A stretch of 64,000 nucleotides of DNA from an uncultured bacterium (GCA_902799385.1 CADCAK010000002.1:62001-126000); one strand, 5' to 3'; positions 44,488-52,529 are shown, counted from the first letter of the stretch. The notes: generated by a model from the sequence alone, not told the origin. Program-made: numbers and translations.

Positions 44488-45505
44488 CGCAGGCCTCCTT
44501 GTCCGCCTCGTCGATCCTCTCCCCGATCCACGCCATGACGTTGACGTTCATGGTGTTTCCCAGCGCACGGTAGCGCGACCACCTCGGGCAGTTCTCTGCG
44601 CTGCGCCCGTGCCAGGCCACGGCTGTATATCCGTCCGGGAACCCCATCGCCCGCTCGCACTCGACCGGCGTAAGCATCCTGGACACGCCGCCGACGCACA
44701 CCCCCGACGGCCTGCGCCGCGTGATCGTGTACGCCGCCGAAAGCGGATCGTCGTAGCACTTTCCGGGAAGGTGCCTCACCCGTCCGTCGAGGTTCGTCAG
44801 GTCGAGCGGGATGCACGCTCCAGCGTCGCCCGGAGCGCTTCCGGCAGCGGGTCCCCCCGCATGTCTGCCCGGCGGAGTATCCCCGCCGCACATTTCTCCG
44901 TCAAAGAGAACTCCGGCGACACGGGTCCAGTCTCCAAGATATCCCGCAAGGACGACACGTCTCCTTCGCTGCGGGACCGCCCTTGGAAATTGTTGAACTC
45001 GGGTATATTGAGCGTCAAGCACTCGCCAGCCCACGCTGTAGCATCCTGGGGCTCCGGTGACGAGTCCGGCCCTGCGCCATCCGCCGCTCGGGACGCGGAC
45101 CTCCCATCCGGCGAGAGTCGATAGGAAGGAGGCAAAATCAGCTCCTTTCCCGCTCGATAGTACGCCGGGCACATTTTCCCAGACCACCCAGCGGGCGCGT
45201 GTGCGAAAAGCCAGTCTTGCAAACTCAAGCGCGAGGCCGCCTCTGTCATCCTCGAGTCCTTTCCTCAACCCCGCGATGCTGAACGCCTGGCACGGCGTTC
45301 CGCCGACGAGCAGGTCGATGTCCCCCTCGTAGTCCTCGGGCATGATCTTGGTGAAGTCGCCGAGGTTCGGTACGTCCGGAAACCTCTCGGCGAGGACGGC
45401 GGAGGGGAACCGCTTTATCTCCGACACGAAGGCGCAATGCCATCCGAGCGGCCTCCATGCGATGGAGGCAGCCTCGATGCCGCTGCATACGCTTCCGTAT
45501 CTCAT
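44468..45505 (-). CDS. C5-cytosine DNA methyltransferase
   Basis: 345 aa from MRYGSVCSGIEAAS (45505). Motif I (GSVCSGIEAASIAW), motif IV with catalytic Cys (GGTPCQAFS), motif VI (ENVPGV) and motif X (RYRALGNTMNV) are seen. It methylates DNA at C5, probably to escape host restriction. No partner endonuclease is next to it. Two 33-bp elements (45641 and 45711) lie upstream. Confidence 0.9.
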   Translation of the reverse strand: MRYGSVCSGIEAASIAWRPLGWHCAFVSEIKRFPSAVLAERFPDVPNLGDFTKIMPEDYEGDIDLLVGGTPCQAFSIAGLRKGLEDDRGGLALEFARLAFRTRARWVVWENVPGVLSSGKGADFASFLSTLAGWEVRVPSGGWRRAGLVTGAPGCYSVGWRVLDAQYTRVQQFPRAVPQRRRRVVLAGYLGDWTRVAGVLFDGEMCGGDTPPGRHAGGPAAGSAPGDAGACIPLDLTNLDGRVRHLPGKCYDDPLSAAYTITRRRPSGVCVGGVSRMLTPVECERAMGFPDGYTAVAWHGRSAENCPRWSRYRALGNTMNVNVMAWIGERIDEADKEACDGRQEA

Positions 45506-45640
45506 TTCGTGTCCTTCGCTTCCTGGTTCAAGTCCGTGCGGCCTTTCGGCCGCTTGAGGGGCCGGACACACCCTGCGGCGGTCAAGAAACAGCAAGAACC
45601 CCGCCGCCGCCTCGGAGACACCCGCCTCCTTGGCGCACGA

Positions 45641-45673
45641 GGATGTTTATTGCCGCGCCTCGCGTTTTTTCCG
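45641..45673 (-). promoter_or_regulatory. 33-bp two-part element, site 2
   Basis: GGATGTTTATTGCCGC then TTCCG at exactly 33 bases (plus-strand reading). It lies 136 bases before the minus-strand methylase gene that opens the head module. Confidence 0.55.
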
Positions 45674-45710
45674 TTGGAATTCTCCGCACCGGCGACAATG
45701 AAGCATCCGG

Positions 45711-45743
45711 GGATGTTTATTGCCGCGCCCGAAAATAATTCAG
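45711..45743 (-). promoter_or_regulatory. 33-bp two-part element, site 3
   Basis: Same left part (GGATGTTTATTGCCGC), with TTCAG instead of TTCCG at the same spacing. It is 70 bases from site 2, in the same orientation. Confidence 0.5.
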
Positions 45744-45801
45744 TTTTTTCAATTTATTTTTCGGCTTGGGAGTAAGATATATTTGTGGTAAGGAAAATTT
45801 G

Positions 45802-45807
45802 TATAAT
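45802..45807 (+). promoter_or_regulatory. -10 box TATAAT of plus-strand mini-unit 1
   Basis: TATAAT in AT-rich DNA, followed 13 bases later by GGAGG and a tiny ORF. It runs opposite to the flanking phage genes. No clean -35 box is seen at 16-18 bp. Confidence 0.5.
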
Positions 45808-45833
45808 TGAATTAGAGAAAGGAGGTGATTGAA

Positions 45834-45893
45834 GTGCTATTCACTTTTTAGGCGATTATCATCGCAATCGTAATTATCATCGTGTTCTGCTAA
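45834..45893 (+). other. Mini-ORF with in-frame TAG and membrane helix
   Basis: AAAGGAGGTGA lies eight bases before GTG 45834. Reading MLFTF, then TAG (45849-45851), then AIIIAIVIIIVFC and TAA. The part after the amber codon is a perfect short transmembrane helix and has no start of its own. The overlapping minus-strand reading (31 aa after the terminase) is also open, so one of them is chance. It could be a type I toxin-like peptide with readthrough, or a decayed one. Confidence 0.4.
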
Positions 45894-45900
45894 CACGATA

Positions 45901-45929
45901 GGCATCTTCCCGATTTTCGGGAAGATGCC
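45901..45929 (+). terminator. 13-bp perfect hairpin between mini-ORF and terminase
   Basis: Stem GGCATCTTCCCGA / TCGGGAAGATGCC with a three-base loop, placed between the convergent mini-ORF and terminase stops. There is no T-run on either side, so it may act as a weak bidirectional terminator or RNA stabiliser. Confidence 0.45.
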
Positions 45930-45934
45930 CATGT

Positions 45935-48169
45935 TCACCTTGCGTGCGCCTTGCGCAGCTCGGAGAGCTTCACCTTCGGACGCTCCTTCTTCTTGACGCG
46001 CTGGTCGGTGCCTTCGAGTACGCATCCGCACATCGAGGCCGCGACGGCGTTGCCGACCATGCCGTCGAACCAGTGGTTGTCGTGCGCCTCCGGGCGCATC
46101 TTCCACTCCTCGACCTTGCGCCCGCGTCCCTCGGTCTTGACGCGGTACTCGGCGGTGAGATGCTCTGCGAATAGGACGTGCGTCTCCTGGCTTCTCCCCC
46201 AGAGCGTGACCGCGCCACGGTCGCCTGGGGCGGTCAGGAGGCGGCTCGCCACAAAGCTCTTCCAGTAGTTCGTGTCGAACACGACGTGCCTGACCGCCCG
46301 CTTGCCTCGTATGTTCGGCATCCGCCAGTTGTGCCCGACGCGGTCGCCCGCCGCCTTCTTGTATTCGCTCATGGGCTTGGAGGACGCGCCGATGTACTTG
46401 CCGTGGCTCGGGAGGATCACGTTTGCGAAGCGAGACTCGCGGCAGAACTGGTACACGACCTCCGTCGACTGACCCCAGTTCGCGTCGACGAGACACCTTT
46501 CGATGCGCATGGAAGCGCCGTCGTCACGCGTGAACTCCATCGAGATGTACTTCTCGGTCAGCTCCTTGAGGCCCGCGTAGATGCAGCCCTCGAGCCCCGT
46601 CCTCGGATGCTTCGACTGAAGGGTCGGGTTCGCGTCGGCGAGCGAGAAGTACCGCCGTCTCTGGTCGGGCCACGCGCCGTAGTCCACGACTACGCCGGTG
46701 AACTCGTCGCTCCACGCGCACACGACGTAGAAGAGCAGCGTCTTCTGGACGTCGATGAACATCGTGAGGTGGTTCGCCCAGATCGGCACCGCCCTCTGCG
46801 AGAAGCCGTTTAGCCGGTCGAGGATGCCGTCCACGGTGAGCTGCTCCTCCGTCCCCAGGTCCTCCGGCAGCGGGTCGTTCTGGTATTCGGCCCAGAACGC
46901 CGCCTCGTCGGTGAGCTTGAGGTTCATCGCATGTTGCACGGCGGAGATCTCGTCGTAGTTGAACCGGGCGGGCCACGACACCACCGCACCCGCGTCCATC
47001 TCAGCCTGATGCTCCCGGTAGAACTCGGTCGCCTTGGAGAACGTGCCTTTCTCGCGAAGCTCGTCGGCGCGAAGGTCGGCGTAGCGGTTCCACAGCTCCT
47101 CGTTCCGAGGCATCTGGTAGAGCATCTTGCACCGCTCGCCGTTCCACTCCGGATGCTTCGACTTGTCGAGTATCTGCTCGGCCATGTCTCCTGGGCGGAT
47201 CACCGTGCAGGGCATGATGCCGGATATCTTCCTGCCCGGACCGGCAAGGCCGAGTATGTCCCCGGCGAGGACGCGGACGCGCTTGCGCGTCTGCTCGAGC
47301 GACCCGGCAGACTCGCTCGTCTGCGGATCGTCGATCACGACAAACTCAGGGCGGATCGTCCTGCCGTCCGGCTTCTTGTATTTCATGCCGCGTATGCGTC
47401 CCGTTATGCCCGCCACGCGGACGAGGACCCCGGACGAGGCCGCTCCGCGAATCGTCGGAAGGACGATCTCGTTCGCAGTCCAACAGCGGTTTGCGATTCC
47501 CTCGAGGCAGGCTATCGGGTAGCACACCTCCGGGAAGTCGGCGGCGAGATGCTCGTTCACCTCGAGCTCGGTCTTGATCGAGTCGAGGATCTCGAGCGCG
47601 GCGGACTCGGACGCTCCCACCACGACCACGAACTCGCGGTGTCCGTACAGCATCGCCCAGATGGCTGCGGACTCGGTGAGCGACGACTTGCCCGACCCGC
47701 GTGACATGGCGAGGGCGAAGAGACCGCCCTTGAGGACGGCCTGCTGTATCTTGGCAATCGCCCGCAGATGGTCTTCCGACCACTCAAGGACGTACACCTC
47801 CGGGAAGTAGGTCTCGCAGAATAGCCTGAAGTCGAATCGGCACGATTCCTTCCGGGCCTCGTTCTCGACGGCAGGCAGCTCGCCGATGTCGCGTCCTTCG
47901 AGCGAACGCTCCGCCGAGCGGCGGGCGGCGTCCGCCCGCGCCGCTTCGTAGCCCTGCGCCTCCTCCGGCGGCGTGTTGTGCCGGTCGACGAGCCACGCGA
48001 GGTAGCTGTAGAAGTTCAGGCAGCGGCTGTCCTCGCGGCTTGATATGCGGTAGCCGCCCTGCTCGAAGTGGCGGTATATCTGCGTCGAGCTAAGGACGGT
48101 CCCGTAGTCCGTCGAGTTCATGAGCCTGACCATTTCAGTCGGCTTCAGCTTCGACAGACTAATCGCCAT
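45935..48169 (-). CDS. terL: Terminase large subunit, GpA-like
   Basis: A 744-aa protein. ATPase: Walker A SRGSGKS (156-162), Walker B FVVIDDP (D280, D281). Nuclease part with TMFIDVQKTLL and later DANWGQSTEVV. It packages DNA and cuts it. The N-terminal ~60 residues contain an HTH-like STQIYRHFEQGGYRI, perhaps a fused DNA-recognition part, since the separate small gene upstream is only 69 aa. The start overlaps that gene. Confidence 0.92.
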   Translation of the reverse strand: MAISLSKLKPTEMVRLMNSTDYGTVLSSTQIYRHFEQGGYRISSREDSRCLNFYSYLAWLVDRHNTPPEEAQGYEAARADAARRSAERSLEGRDIGELPAVENEARKESCRFDFRLFCETYFPEVYVLEWSEDHLRAIAKIQQAVLKGGLFALAMSRGSGKSSLTESAAIWAMLYGHREFVVVVGASESAALEILDSIKTELEVNEHLAADFPEVCYPIACLEGIANRCWTANEIVLPTIRGAASSGVLVRVAGITGRIRGMKYKKPDGRTIRPEFVVIDDPQTSESAGSLEQTRKRVRVLAGDILGLAGPGRKISGIMPCTVIRPGDMAEQILDKSKHPEWNGERCKMLYQMPRNEELWNRYADLRADELREKGTFSKATEFYREHQAEMDAGAVVSWPARFNYDEISAVQHAMNLKLTDEAAFWAEYQNDPLPEDLGTEEQLTVDGILDRLNGFSQRAVPIWANHLTMFIDVQKTLLFYVVCAWSDEFTGVVVDYGAWPDQRRRYFSLADANPTLQSKHPRTGLEGCIYAGLKELTEKYISMEFTRDDGASMRIERCLVDANWGQSTEVVYQFCRESRFANVILPSHGKYIGASSKPMSEYKKAAGDRVGHNWRMPNIRGKRAVRHVVFDTNYWKSFVASRLLTAPGDRGAVTLWGRSQETHVLFAEHLTAEYRVKTEGRGRKVEEWKMRPEAHDNHWFDGMVGNAVAASMCGCVLEGTDQRVKKKERPKVKLSELRKAHAR

Positions 48170-48368
48170 GACCGTTCTCCCTCATCAGAATCCAGGCGGC
48201 GTACTTGAGCATGTCAATCGTCCCGTCGGCATTTGACGGTGCGCCCGAGGCGAGGTCGGCGGCGACCGTCTCCTCCGTGATCGTGCGGGACCCGGCCGCC
48301 TTGAGCGCGGTCACGAGCTCCGCGACCTTCAAGGCCCTCGCGTCGGCCCTTGTGCTGTTTTCCGGCAT
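48159..48368 (-). CDS. Possible small terminase/accessory protein, 69 aa
   Basis: It overlaps the terminase start by 11 bases. It is helical (LKVAELVTALKAAG), with SNADGTIDMLKYAAWILMR near the end. The place fits a small terminase subunit, but it is short, so the call is positional. Confidence 0.5.
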   Translation of the reverse strand: MPENSTRADARALKVAELVTALKAAGSRTITEETVAADLASGAPSNADGTIDMLKYAAWILMRENGHGD

Positions 48369-48467
48369 TCCACACTCCTGAAAAAAAGATTCTTTATGCG
48401 GTTGATATCCTCCGCAGCTTACGGCATCATGTCCGGCGTCGAATCACGACAAGAAAGGACATACGCG

Positions 48468-48836
48468 ATGAGCAAGAAGAAGACAACGGCCACGACGGCC
48501 ACGAAGAAGAACACCCGCGCTGCGGCAAAGCCCGCCGCGATCAAGGCGACGGAGGCGAAGGCCAAGCCAGCGGCCCCGAAGGCGGAGGGGAAGAGCAAGC
48601 TATCCCTCCTCTCGGCGGCGGCGGCCGTCCTCGCCGAGAGCGACGAGCCGCTCAACTGCAAGCGCATGATCGAGCTTGCGAAGGAGCGTGGCCTGTGGAC
48701 TCCCGGCGCGGGCAAGACGCCAGAGCAGACCCTATACTCCGCCATCATGCGCGAGATCAAGGACAAGGGTGACGCGGCGCGTTTCAGGAAGTCTCCTCTC
48801 CGGGGCCACTACCTCGCGCCGGTCTCCGCCAGCTGA
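48468..48836 (+). CDS. HARE-HTH winged-helix protein
   Basis: One of few plus-strand phage genes; GAAAGGA lies before ATG 48468. The first 45 residues are Lys/Ala-rich and histone-like. The rest is a HARE-HTH (HB1-ASXL) domain: LSLLSAAAAVLAES, LNCKRMIELAKERGLW, LYSAIMREI and FRKSPLRGHY. HARE domains bind DNA and occur with modification enzymes, in keeping with the methylases here. Its 3' end overlaps the minus-strand gene after it. Confidence 0.8.
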   Translation: MSKKKTTATTATKKNTRAAAKPAAIKATEAKAKPAAPKAEGKSKLSLLSAAAAVLAESDEPLNCKRMIELAKERGLWTPGAGKTPEQTLYSAIMREIKDKGDAARFRKSPLRGHYLAPVSAS

Positions 48837-49044
48837 CGATGCCCCACACGGCGAACGCGAGGTGGACGAGATCGAGAACCATCCTCGCCCAGAGGTGCTG
48901 GTACACGTCCACCCCGATCCAGGCCGCGTTCACGACCGTCCACACGTAGAAGCAGGATATCCGCTTCTTCACGTTCAGCGCGGTCCCGACGAGGGACATC
49001 GCGGTGATCGACCAAAGGAAGGTCTGGAACGCGGCCTCATTCAT
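48784..49044 (-). CDS. Small three-helix membrane protein, PnuC-like
   Basis: An 86-aa protein with three hydrophobic helices and Trp-rich turns (CFYVWTVVNAAWIGVD). This resembles small phage-coded proteins related to nicotinamide-riboside transporters or holins. Its start overlaps the SAM-synthetase stop. The call is by shape only. Confidence 0.55.
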   Translation of the reverse strand: MNEAAFQTFLWSITAMSLVGTALNVKKRISCFYVWTVVNAAWIGVDVYQHLWARMVLDLVHLAFAVWGIVSWRRPARGSGPGEETS

Positions 49045-50059
49045 TTCCGAAAAGCCCCTCCATGCAGGCCTGCGCGTAACCGGGCTCGCGCAGCCCGAGC
49101 AGGTCGACGACGTGCGACGGCGGCTCGCTCTCGACGTGCGTTTCGAGGAGCTTGTCTGCCTTGTCGAAGAACGAGACGCGGATCTCCGGCCGTCCGATGC
49201 AGCAGCTGATCGCGCAGCGCACCTCGTCGAGGCGATGCTCGCGCAGATACTCCAGGGCCTTCACGCGGGCGAGTATGTTCAATGTCACGTCCGCCTTGCT
49301 CGGGTCCTTGCCCCAGGGGGAGCCGCCGCCGATCTTCGAGTTGCCGCCGTAGAAGTCCGCGACGAGCTTGCGGCCCGTCGTGCCGCAGTCGCCGATGGAG
49401 CCGTGCTTCACGTACCGCCCCGTTCCGTTCACGATGACGCGGCAGTCCGATCCGAGAATCGACTGCACGTAGTTGCGGATCGTGCCGGTCGCCGCCTCCT
49501 CGCACTCCAGGCGGATCGGGATCGCCACGACGCATTCGACAGGAAGCCCGTCCTCGACCGTGACCTGCGTCTTCACGTCGAGTCCGCCGAACCGCCTCAA
49601 GTAGAGCTCCTGCGCGACCATGCGGGCGAGCCAATAGTCCTTCGGCATGTTGCCGCGAGACGGATCGTCGACGGCAAGCCCCCAGAAGATGCCCTGGTCG
49701 CCCCAGCCCTCGCGGTTCACGCCCTGGGCGATGTCCTCCGACTGCCGCGATATGTGCGTCACGACCTCAAGGCCGCTGCCGCTGATGACGTTGCCTTCTC
49801 CCCATTGCGCGAGGTACTCGTCCGTGTATCCGATCCGCCGGATCGCCTCGCGGCAGAACTCCGCGAGTTCGGAACCGGTGAAGCGGTAGCGCGATGTGAT
49901 CTCGCCCGACAGCGTGCAGAAGCAGTCCTTAAGCTGCACTTCGAGTGCGACCCTCGCGTACGGATCGCGCTCGAGATGGCGGTCGAGGATGTAGGATGCG
50001 ACGTAGTCGCAGGTGCGGTCGGGATGCCCGACGGCGCAGTATTCGGATGTCTGTATCAT
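49037..50059 (-). CDS. metK: S-adenosylmethionine synthetase
   Basis: A 340-aa protein, slightly shorter than bacterial MetK (~390). GHPDRTCDYV (ATP/Met site), GDQGIFWGLA (counterpart of GDQG) and a GGGSPWGKDPSKAD P-loop-like signature are present; the usual DAGLTGRK is DCGTTGRK. It makes SAM from ATP and methionine. Placed beside a DNA methylase, it probably keeps SAM high for modification during phage growth. Confidence 0.88.
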   Translation of the reverse strand: MIQTSEYCAVGHPDRTCDYVASYILDRHLERDPYARVALEVQLKDCFCTLSGEITSRYRFTGSELAEFCREAIRRIGYTDEYLAQWGEGNVISGSGLEVVTHISRQSEDIAQGVNREGWGDQGIFWGLAVDDPSRGNMPKDYWLARMVAQELYLRRFGGLDVKTQVTVEDGLPVECVVAIPIRLECEEAATGTIRNYVQSILGSDCRVIVNGTGRYVKHGSIGDCGTTGRKLVADFYGGNSKIGGGSPWGKDPSKADVTLNILARVKALEYLREHRLDEVRCAISCCIGRPEIRVSFFDKADKLLETHVESEPPSHVVDLLGLREPGYAQACMEGLFGNE

Positions 50060-50243
50060 TCAGCGGTTCCTTTCAGCGTTTTCTGGTGTGAAGCGGCCGT
50101 GTACAGTGCACACAGCCCAAAACATCTACGACGACATCTACACCGTCCCGCACTTCGAGAGAGGGTAAATGTGCCGGTATATCGGCGAATCTCGGGGAGT
50201 TATCGCACATTTCTCCGTTCCGACCGTGTGCTTCCTGCGCACT

Positions 50244-51485
50244 CTACGCGATGTCACCCGACACTATAGGTGCATCGCCTGCACACGACTGCACGGGAGT
50301 GAGCGCCTGCCAGTCGCAGCCCTCGCCGTGTACGTTCTCCGCCCAGCGACGGCGGATCACGTCGCAGTACTTCGGATCGAGCTCGACGCATCTGCACACG
50401 CGCCCGGTCTGCTGGCAGGCGACGAGAGTAGAGCCGCTGCCGCCGAACGTGTCGAGCACCACGTCGCCGCGCTTCGTGGAGTTCTTGAGGAGATAGCACA
50501 GCATCTCCGTCGGCTTCATGGTCGGATGGACGTCGTTCTTCTTCGGCTTGTTGAACTCCATGACCGTGGTCTGGGAGCGGTCGCCGTACCAGCTGTGCGC
50601 CGCGCCGTCCTTCCAGCCGTACAGGCATGGCTCGTGAATCCACTGGTAGTCCTGCCGCCCGAGGACGAGGGCGTTCTTCTTCCAGACGAGGCACTCGCGG
50701 ACACGGAGGCCCACGTCGAAGCATGCTCCACGGAAGTTGTACCCCTCCGAGTCCGCGTGGAACACGTAGAATGCCGCACCCGGCTTCATTGCCTTTTCCG
50801 CGCACCCGAAGGCTGTGCGCAGGAATTCGCGGAACTTCGAGTCCTCCATCGAGTCGTTGCGGATCGTCTGCCCGTCCGAGCCGTGGTAGTCCACGTTGTA
50901 GGGCGGGTCGGTCAGCCAGCAATCGGCCTCGCCGTCGCCGCAGACCTTCGCCACGTCCTCCGCCTTCGTGGAGTCGCCGCAGACGAGGAGATGCCTGCCG
51001 AGGACGTACACCTCGCCGGGCTTCGACACCGCCGCCTCCGGAACTTCCGGCGCATCGTCAGGGTCGGTCTGCCCGACCTCGACCGTGTCGCCGCCCAGAA
51101 GCTCGTCGAGTTCCGACGTGTCGAAGCCCATCGTCCCCATGTCGAAGCCAGCCTCCTGGAGCGCCTTCAGCTCGGCCTTGAGCAGGTCCATGTTCCACGT
51201 CGCAACCTCGCCAGTCTTGTTGTCGGCGATCCGCAGGGCGCGTTCCTGCTCCGGCGTGAGGTGCTCGACGACGATGGCGGGGATCGTGTCGGCCCCCAGC
51301 TCCTTCATCGCCTTGACCCGCGTGTGGCCATTGATTATGACCTTGTCCTTGTTCACGATGATCGCGCCGATGAAGCCGTACTGGCGTATGGACGCGACCA
51401 CGCCCGGCACGGCCCCGTCGTTGTCTCGGGGATTCCCCGGATACGGCTTCAGGTCCGCGATCTTCAAGTTCTGAATCGTTGTCAT
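50244..51485 (-). CDS. ParB-like domain fused to DNA N6-adenine/N4-cytosine methylase
   Basis: 413 aa from MTTIQNLKIADLKPYPGNPR (51485). The N-terminal ParB/Srx fold has INGHTRVKAM and EHLTPEQERALRIADN. The C-terminal methylase has DPPY (TDPPYNVDYHG), a C-terminal FxGxG motif (DTFGGSGSTLVACQ) and a KPTEM target part. Such fused enzymes are common in phages. The stop is TAG. Site 4 of the 33-bp element is 357 bases upstream; the gap 51486-51840 is GC-rich with no gene seen. Confidence 0.88.
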   Translation of the reverse strand: MTTIQNLKIADLKPYPGNPRDNDGAVPGVVASIRQYGFIGAIIVNKDKVIINGHTRVKAMKELGADTIPAIVVEHLTPEQERALRIADNKTGEVATWNMDLLKAELKALQEAGFDMGTMGFDTSELDELLGGDTVEVGQTDPDDAPEVPEAAVSKPGEVYVLGRHLLVCGDSTKAEDVAKVCGDGEADCWLTDPPYNVDYHGSDGQTIRNDSMEDSKFREFLRTAFGCAEKAMKPGAAFYVFHADSEGYNFRGACFDVGLRVRECLVWKKNALVLGRQDYQWIHEPCLYGWKDGAAHSWYGDRSQTTVMEFNKPKKNDVHPTMKPTEMLCYLLKNSTKRGDVVLDTFGGSGSTLVACQQTGRVCRCVELDPKYCDVIRRRWAENVHGEGCDWQALTPVQSCAGDAPIVSGDIA

Positions 51486-51841
51486 TTCTGTGTGTCTCCT
51501 GCGGTTCGGAACCGCAGCCACGGGAGGAGCGGGCAGTCTCCTTTCGGCATCGCCAGCAAGCCGGTTCTGGACCCGGACAGGTCTTTCCCCGCCAAAACAA
51601 ACTCTGCTCAACTTCCTTGCTCCTTCCCGCGCCCCGCTTTCTGGAGCCCCCTGGGGAGGAACCGTTGCCGATTTTCGAGGACCGGCCCCGGCCGCCTTGT
51701 GTGGGCTTCATTTTGGGGTTGGGCTGCGGGCGGTCTGCCTTGCGCGGCGCGAACGTGGCGCGTTCTGGGCGGCTTTCTGCGCGTTTTGGGCGCTGGGCCT
51801 TTGGAACGAGCGCGTCTGCTTGGCGCGTTGGCTTTCCGCAG

Positions 51842-51874
51842 GGATGGTTATTGCCGCGCCTTGGGATTTTTCCG
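51842..51874 (-). promoter_or_regulatory. 33-bp two-part element, site 4
   Basis: GGATGGTTATTGCCGC then TTCCG at 33 bases. It lies between the methylase gene (minus) and mini-unit 2 (plus). Confidence 0.55.
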
Positions 51875-51910
51875 TAAGCCTTAAGCCATACGGTTGGAAT
51901 AAAAATGTGG

Positions 51911-51916
51911 TATAAT
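51911..51916 (+). promoter_or_regulatory. -10 box TATAAT of plus-strand mini-unit 2
   Basis: A TATAAT with an upstream GTGG, giving an extended-like -10. It is the first element of a complete small unit: promoter, folded leader, mini-ORF and terminator within ~340 bases. Confidence 0.6.
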
Positions 51917-51961
51917 ATTATGAGTCTTTGACATGTCTTTTTGTTATCTGGAATTGCGGAC

Positions 51962-52071
51962 TGAGCGAGTAGCACAAGAAGTGCGTCCTAACAGATCATG
52001 CAGGATCACACCCTGCCTCGCTCACCAGATTAGGTGGTTAGGTTGCCATAAATCATTGGCAGGCCACCTAA
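51962..52071 (+). ncRNA. Structured leader RNA candidate (three-way junction + hairpin)
   Basis: Closing stem TGAGCGAG (51962-51969) pairs with CTCGCTCA (52017-52024). Inside are GCAC/GTGC (51972/51981) and GCAGG/CCTGC (52000/52012) with a seven-base loop. A second stem TTAGGTGG/CCACCTAA (52030/52064) follows, with an inner TGCC/GGCA. It is not a tRNA: no T-loop sequence or proper anticodon loop. It might be a riboswitch or a type I toxin mRNA leader; no known family was recognised. Confidence 0.45.
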
Positions 52072-52093
52072 CGCAAATAAGGATAACATAACC

Positions 52094-52210
52094 ATGAGAA
52101 TGGACAAGACATAGAGAAGATGGTATCAGCGATTCAGCTTCTGGGTTCTGCTCTTCTTAACGGCTGCCGTAGCTGATTTCGCCTATGTAATGTGGGTGAT
52201 GACATATTAA
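52094..52210 (+). other. Mini-ORF with in-frame TAG and membrane segment
   Basis: AAGGA is ~9 bases before ATG 52094. Reading MRMDKT, then TAG (52112-52114), then RRWYQRFSFWVLLFLTAA, a further hydrophobic part ending MWVMTY and TAA at 52208. Positive residues followed by a membrane helix are typical of small toxins or phage membrane proteins. No start codon is present between the TAG and the helix. It has its own promoter and terminator. Confidence 0.45.
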
Positions 52211-52220
52211 TGATACCGGG

Positions 52221-52252
52221 TGCGGGCGAAGCAGTCGCCCGCATCTTGTTTT
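52221..52252 (+). terminator. Rho-independent terminator of mini-unit 2
   Basis: Stem TGCGGGCGA / TCGCCCGCA with a five-base loop, then TCTTGTTTTG. It closes the plus-strand unit. Confidence 0.75.
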
Positions 52253-52333
52253 GTCGGCACCTCACGCGCGCGATACGTGCAACACGCAAAAAGGGCCGGA
52301 GAGGGTGTTTTACGCGCACACCCCCATCCCCCC

Positions 52334-52529
52334 GCCGACAGATCGACAAATAGGTGTGGAGAGAGAAGAAGAGTATATTTACACTACTTTTTCCCTCTCT
52401 TTGCACACTTTCACCGGAAATCTTATGTCGGCATTTATGTCGGCGTTATGTCGGCACCCGCCGACACAAGGGGCGGTTTTAAGGAGTCTTATGTCGACAT
52501 TGCCGACACTTGCCGACACAACGCCGACA
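52334..52529. repeat. Phased TGTCGGC heptamer array
   Basis: TGTCGGC at 52426, 52438 and 52449. Reverse copies GCCGACA at 52334, 52460, 52502, 52512 and 52523. A TGTCGACA variant is at 52492. Spacing in the core is 10-12 bases or about three turns, so the sites face one side of the helix. An AT-rich patch (52368-52400) lies between the first and the rest. It could be an iteron origin or a repressor operator array. Confidence 0.7.

Noticed and set aside
40315-45124. Very long plus-strand frames (699 and 761 codons)
   Set aside because: They are the complementary frames of the capsid, portal and methylase genes, whose motifs are on the minus strand.
51962-52024. tRNA or amber-suppressor tRNA before the amber-split mini-ORF
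   Set aside because: There is a cloverleaf-like outline, but the T-loop sequence, U33 and a seven-base anticodon loop are missing.
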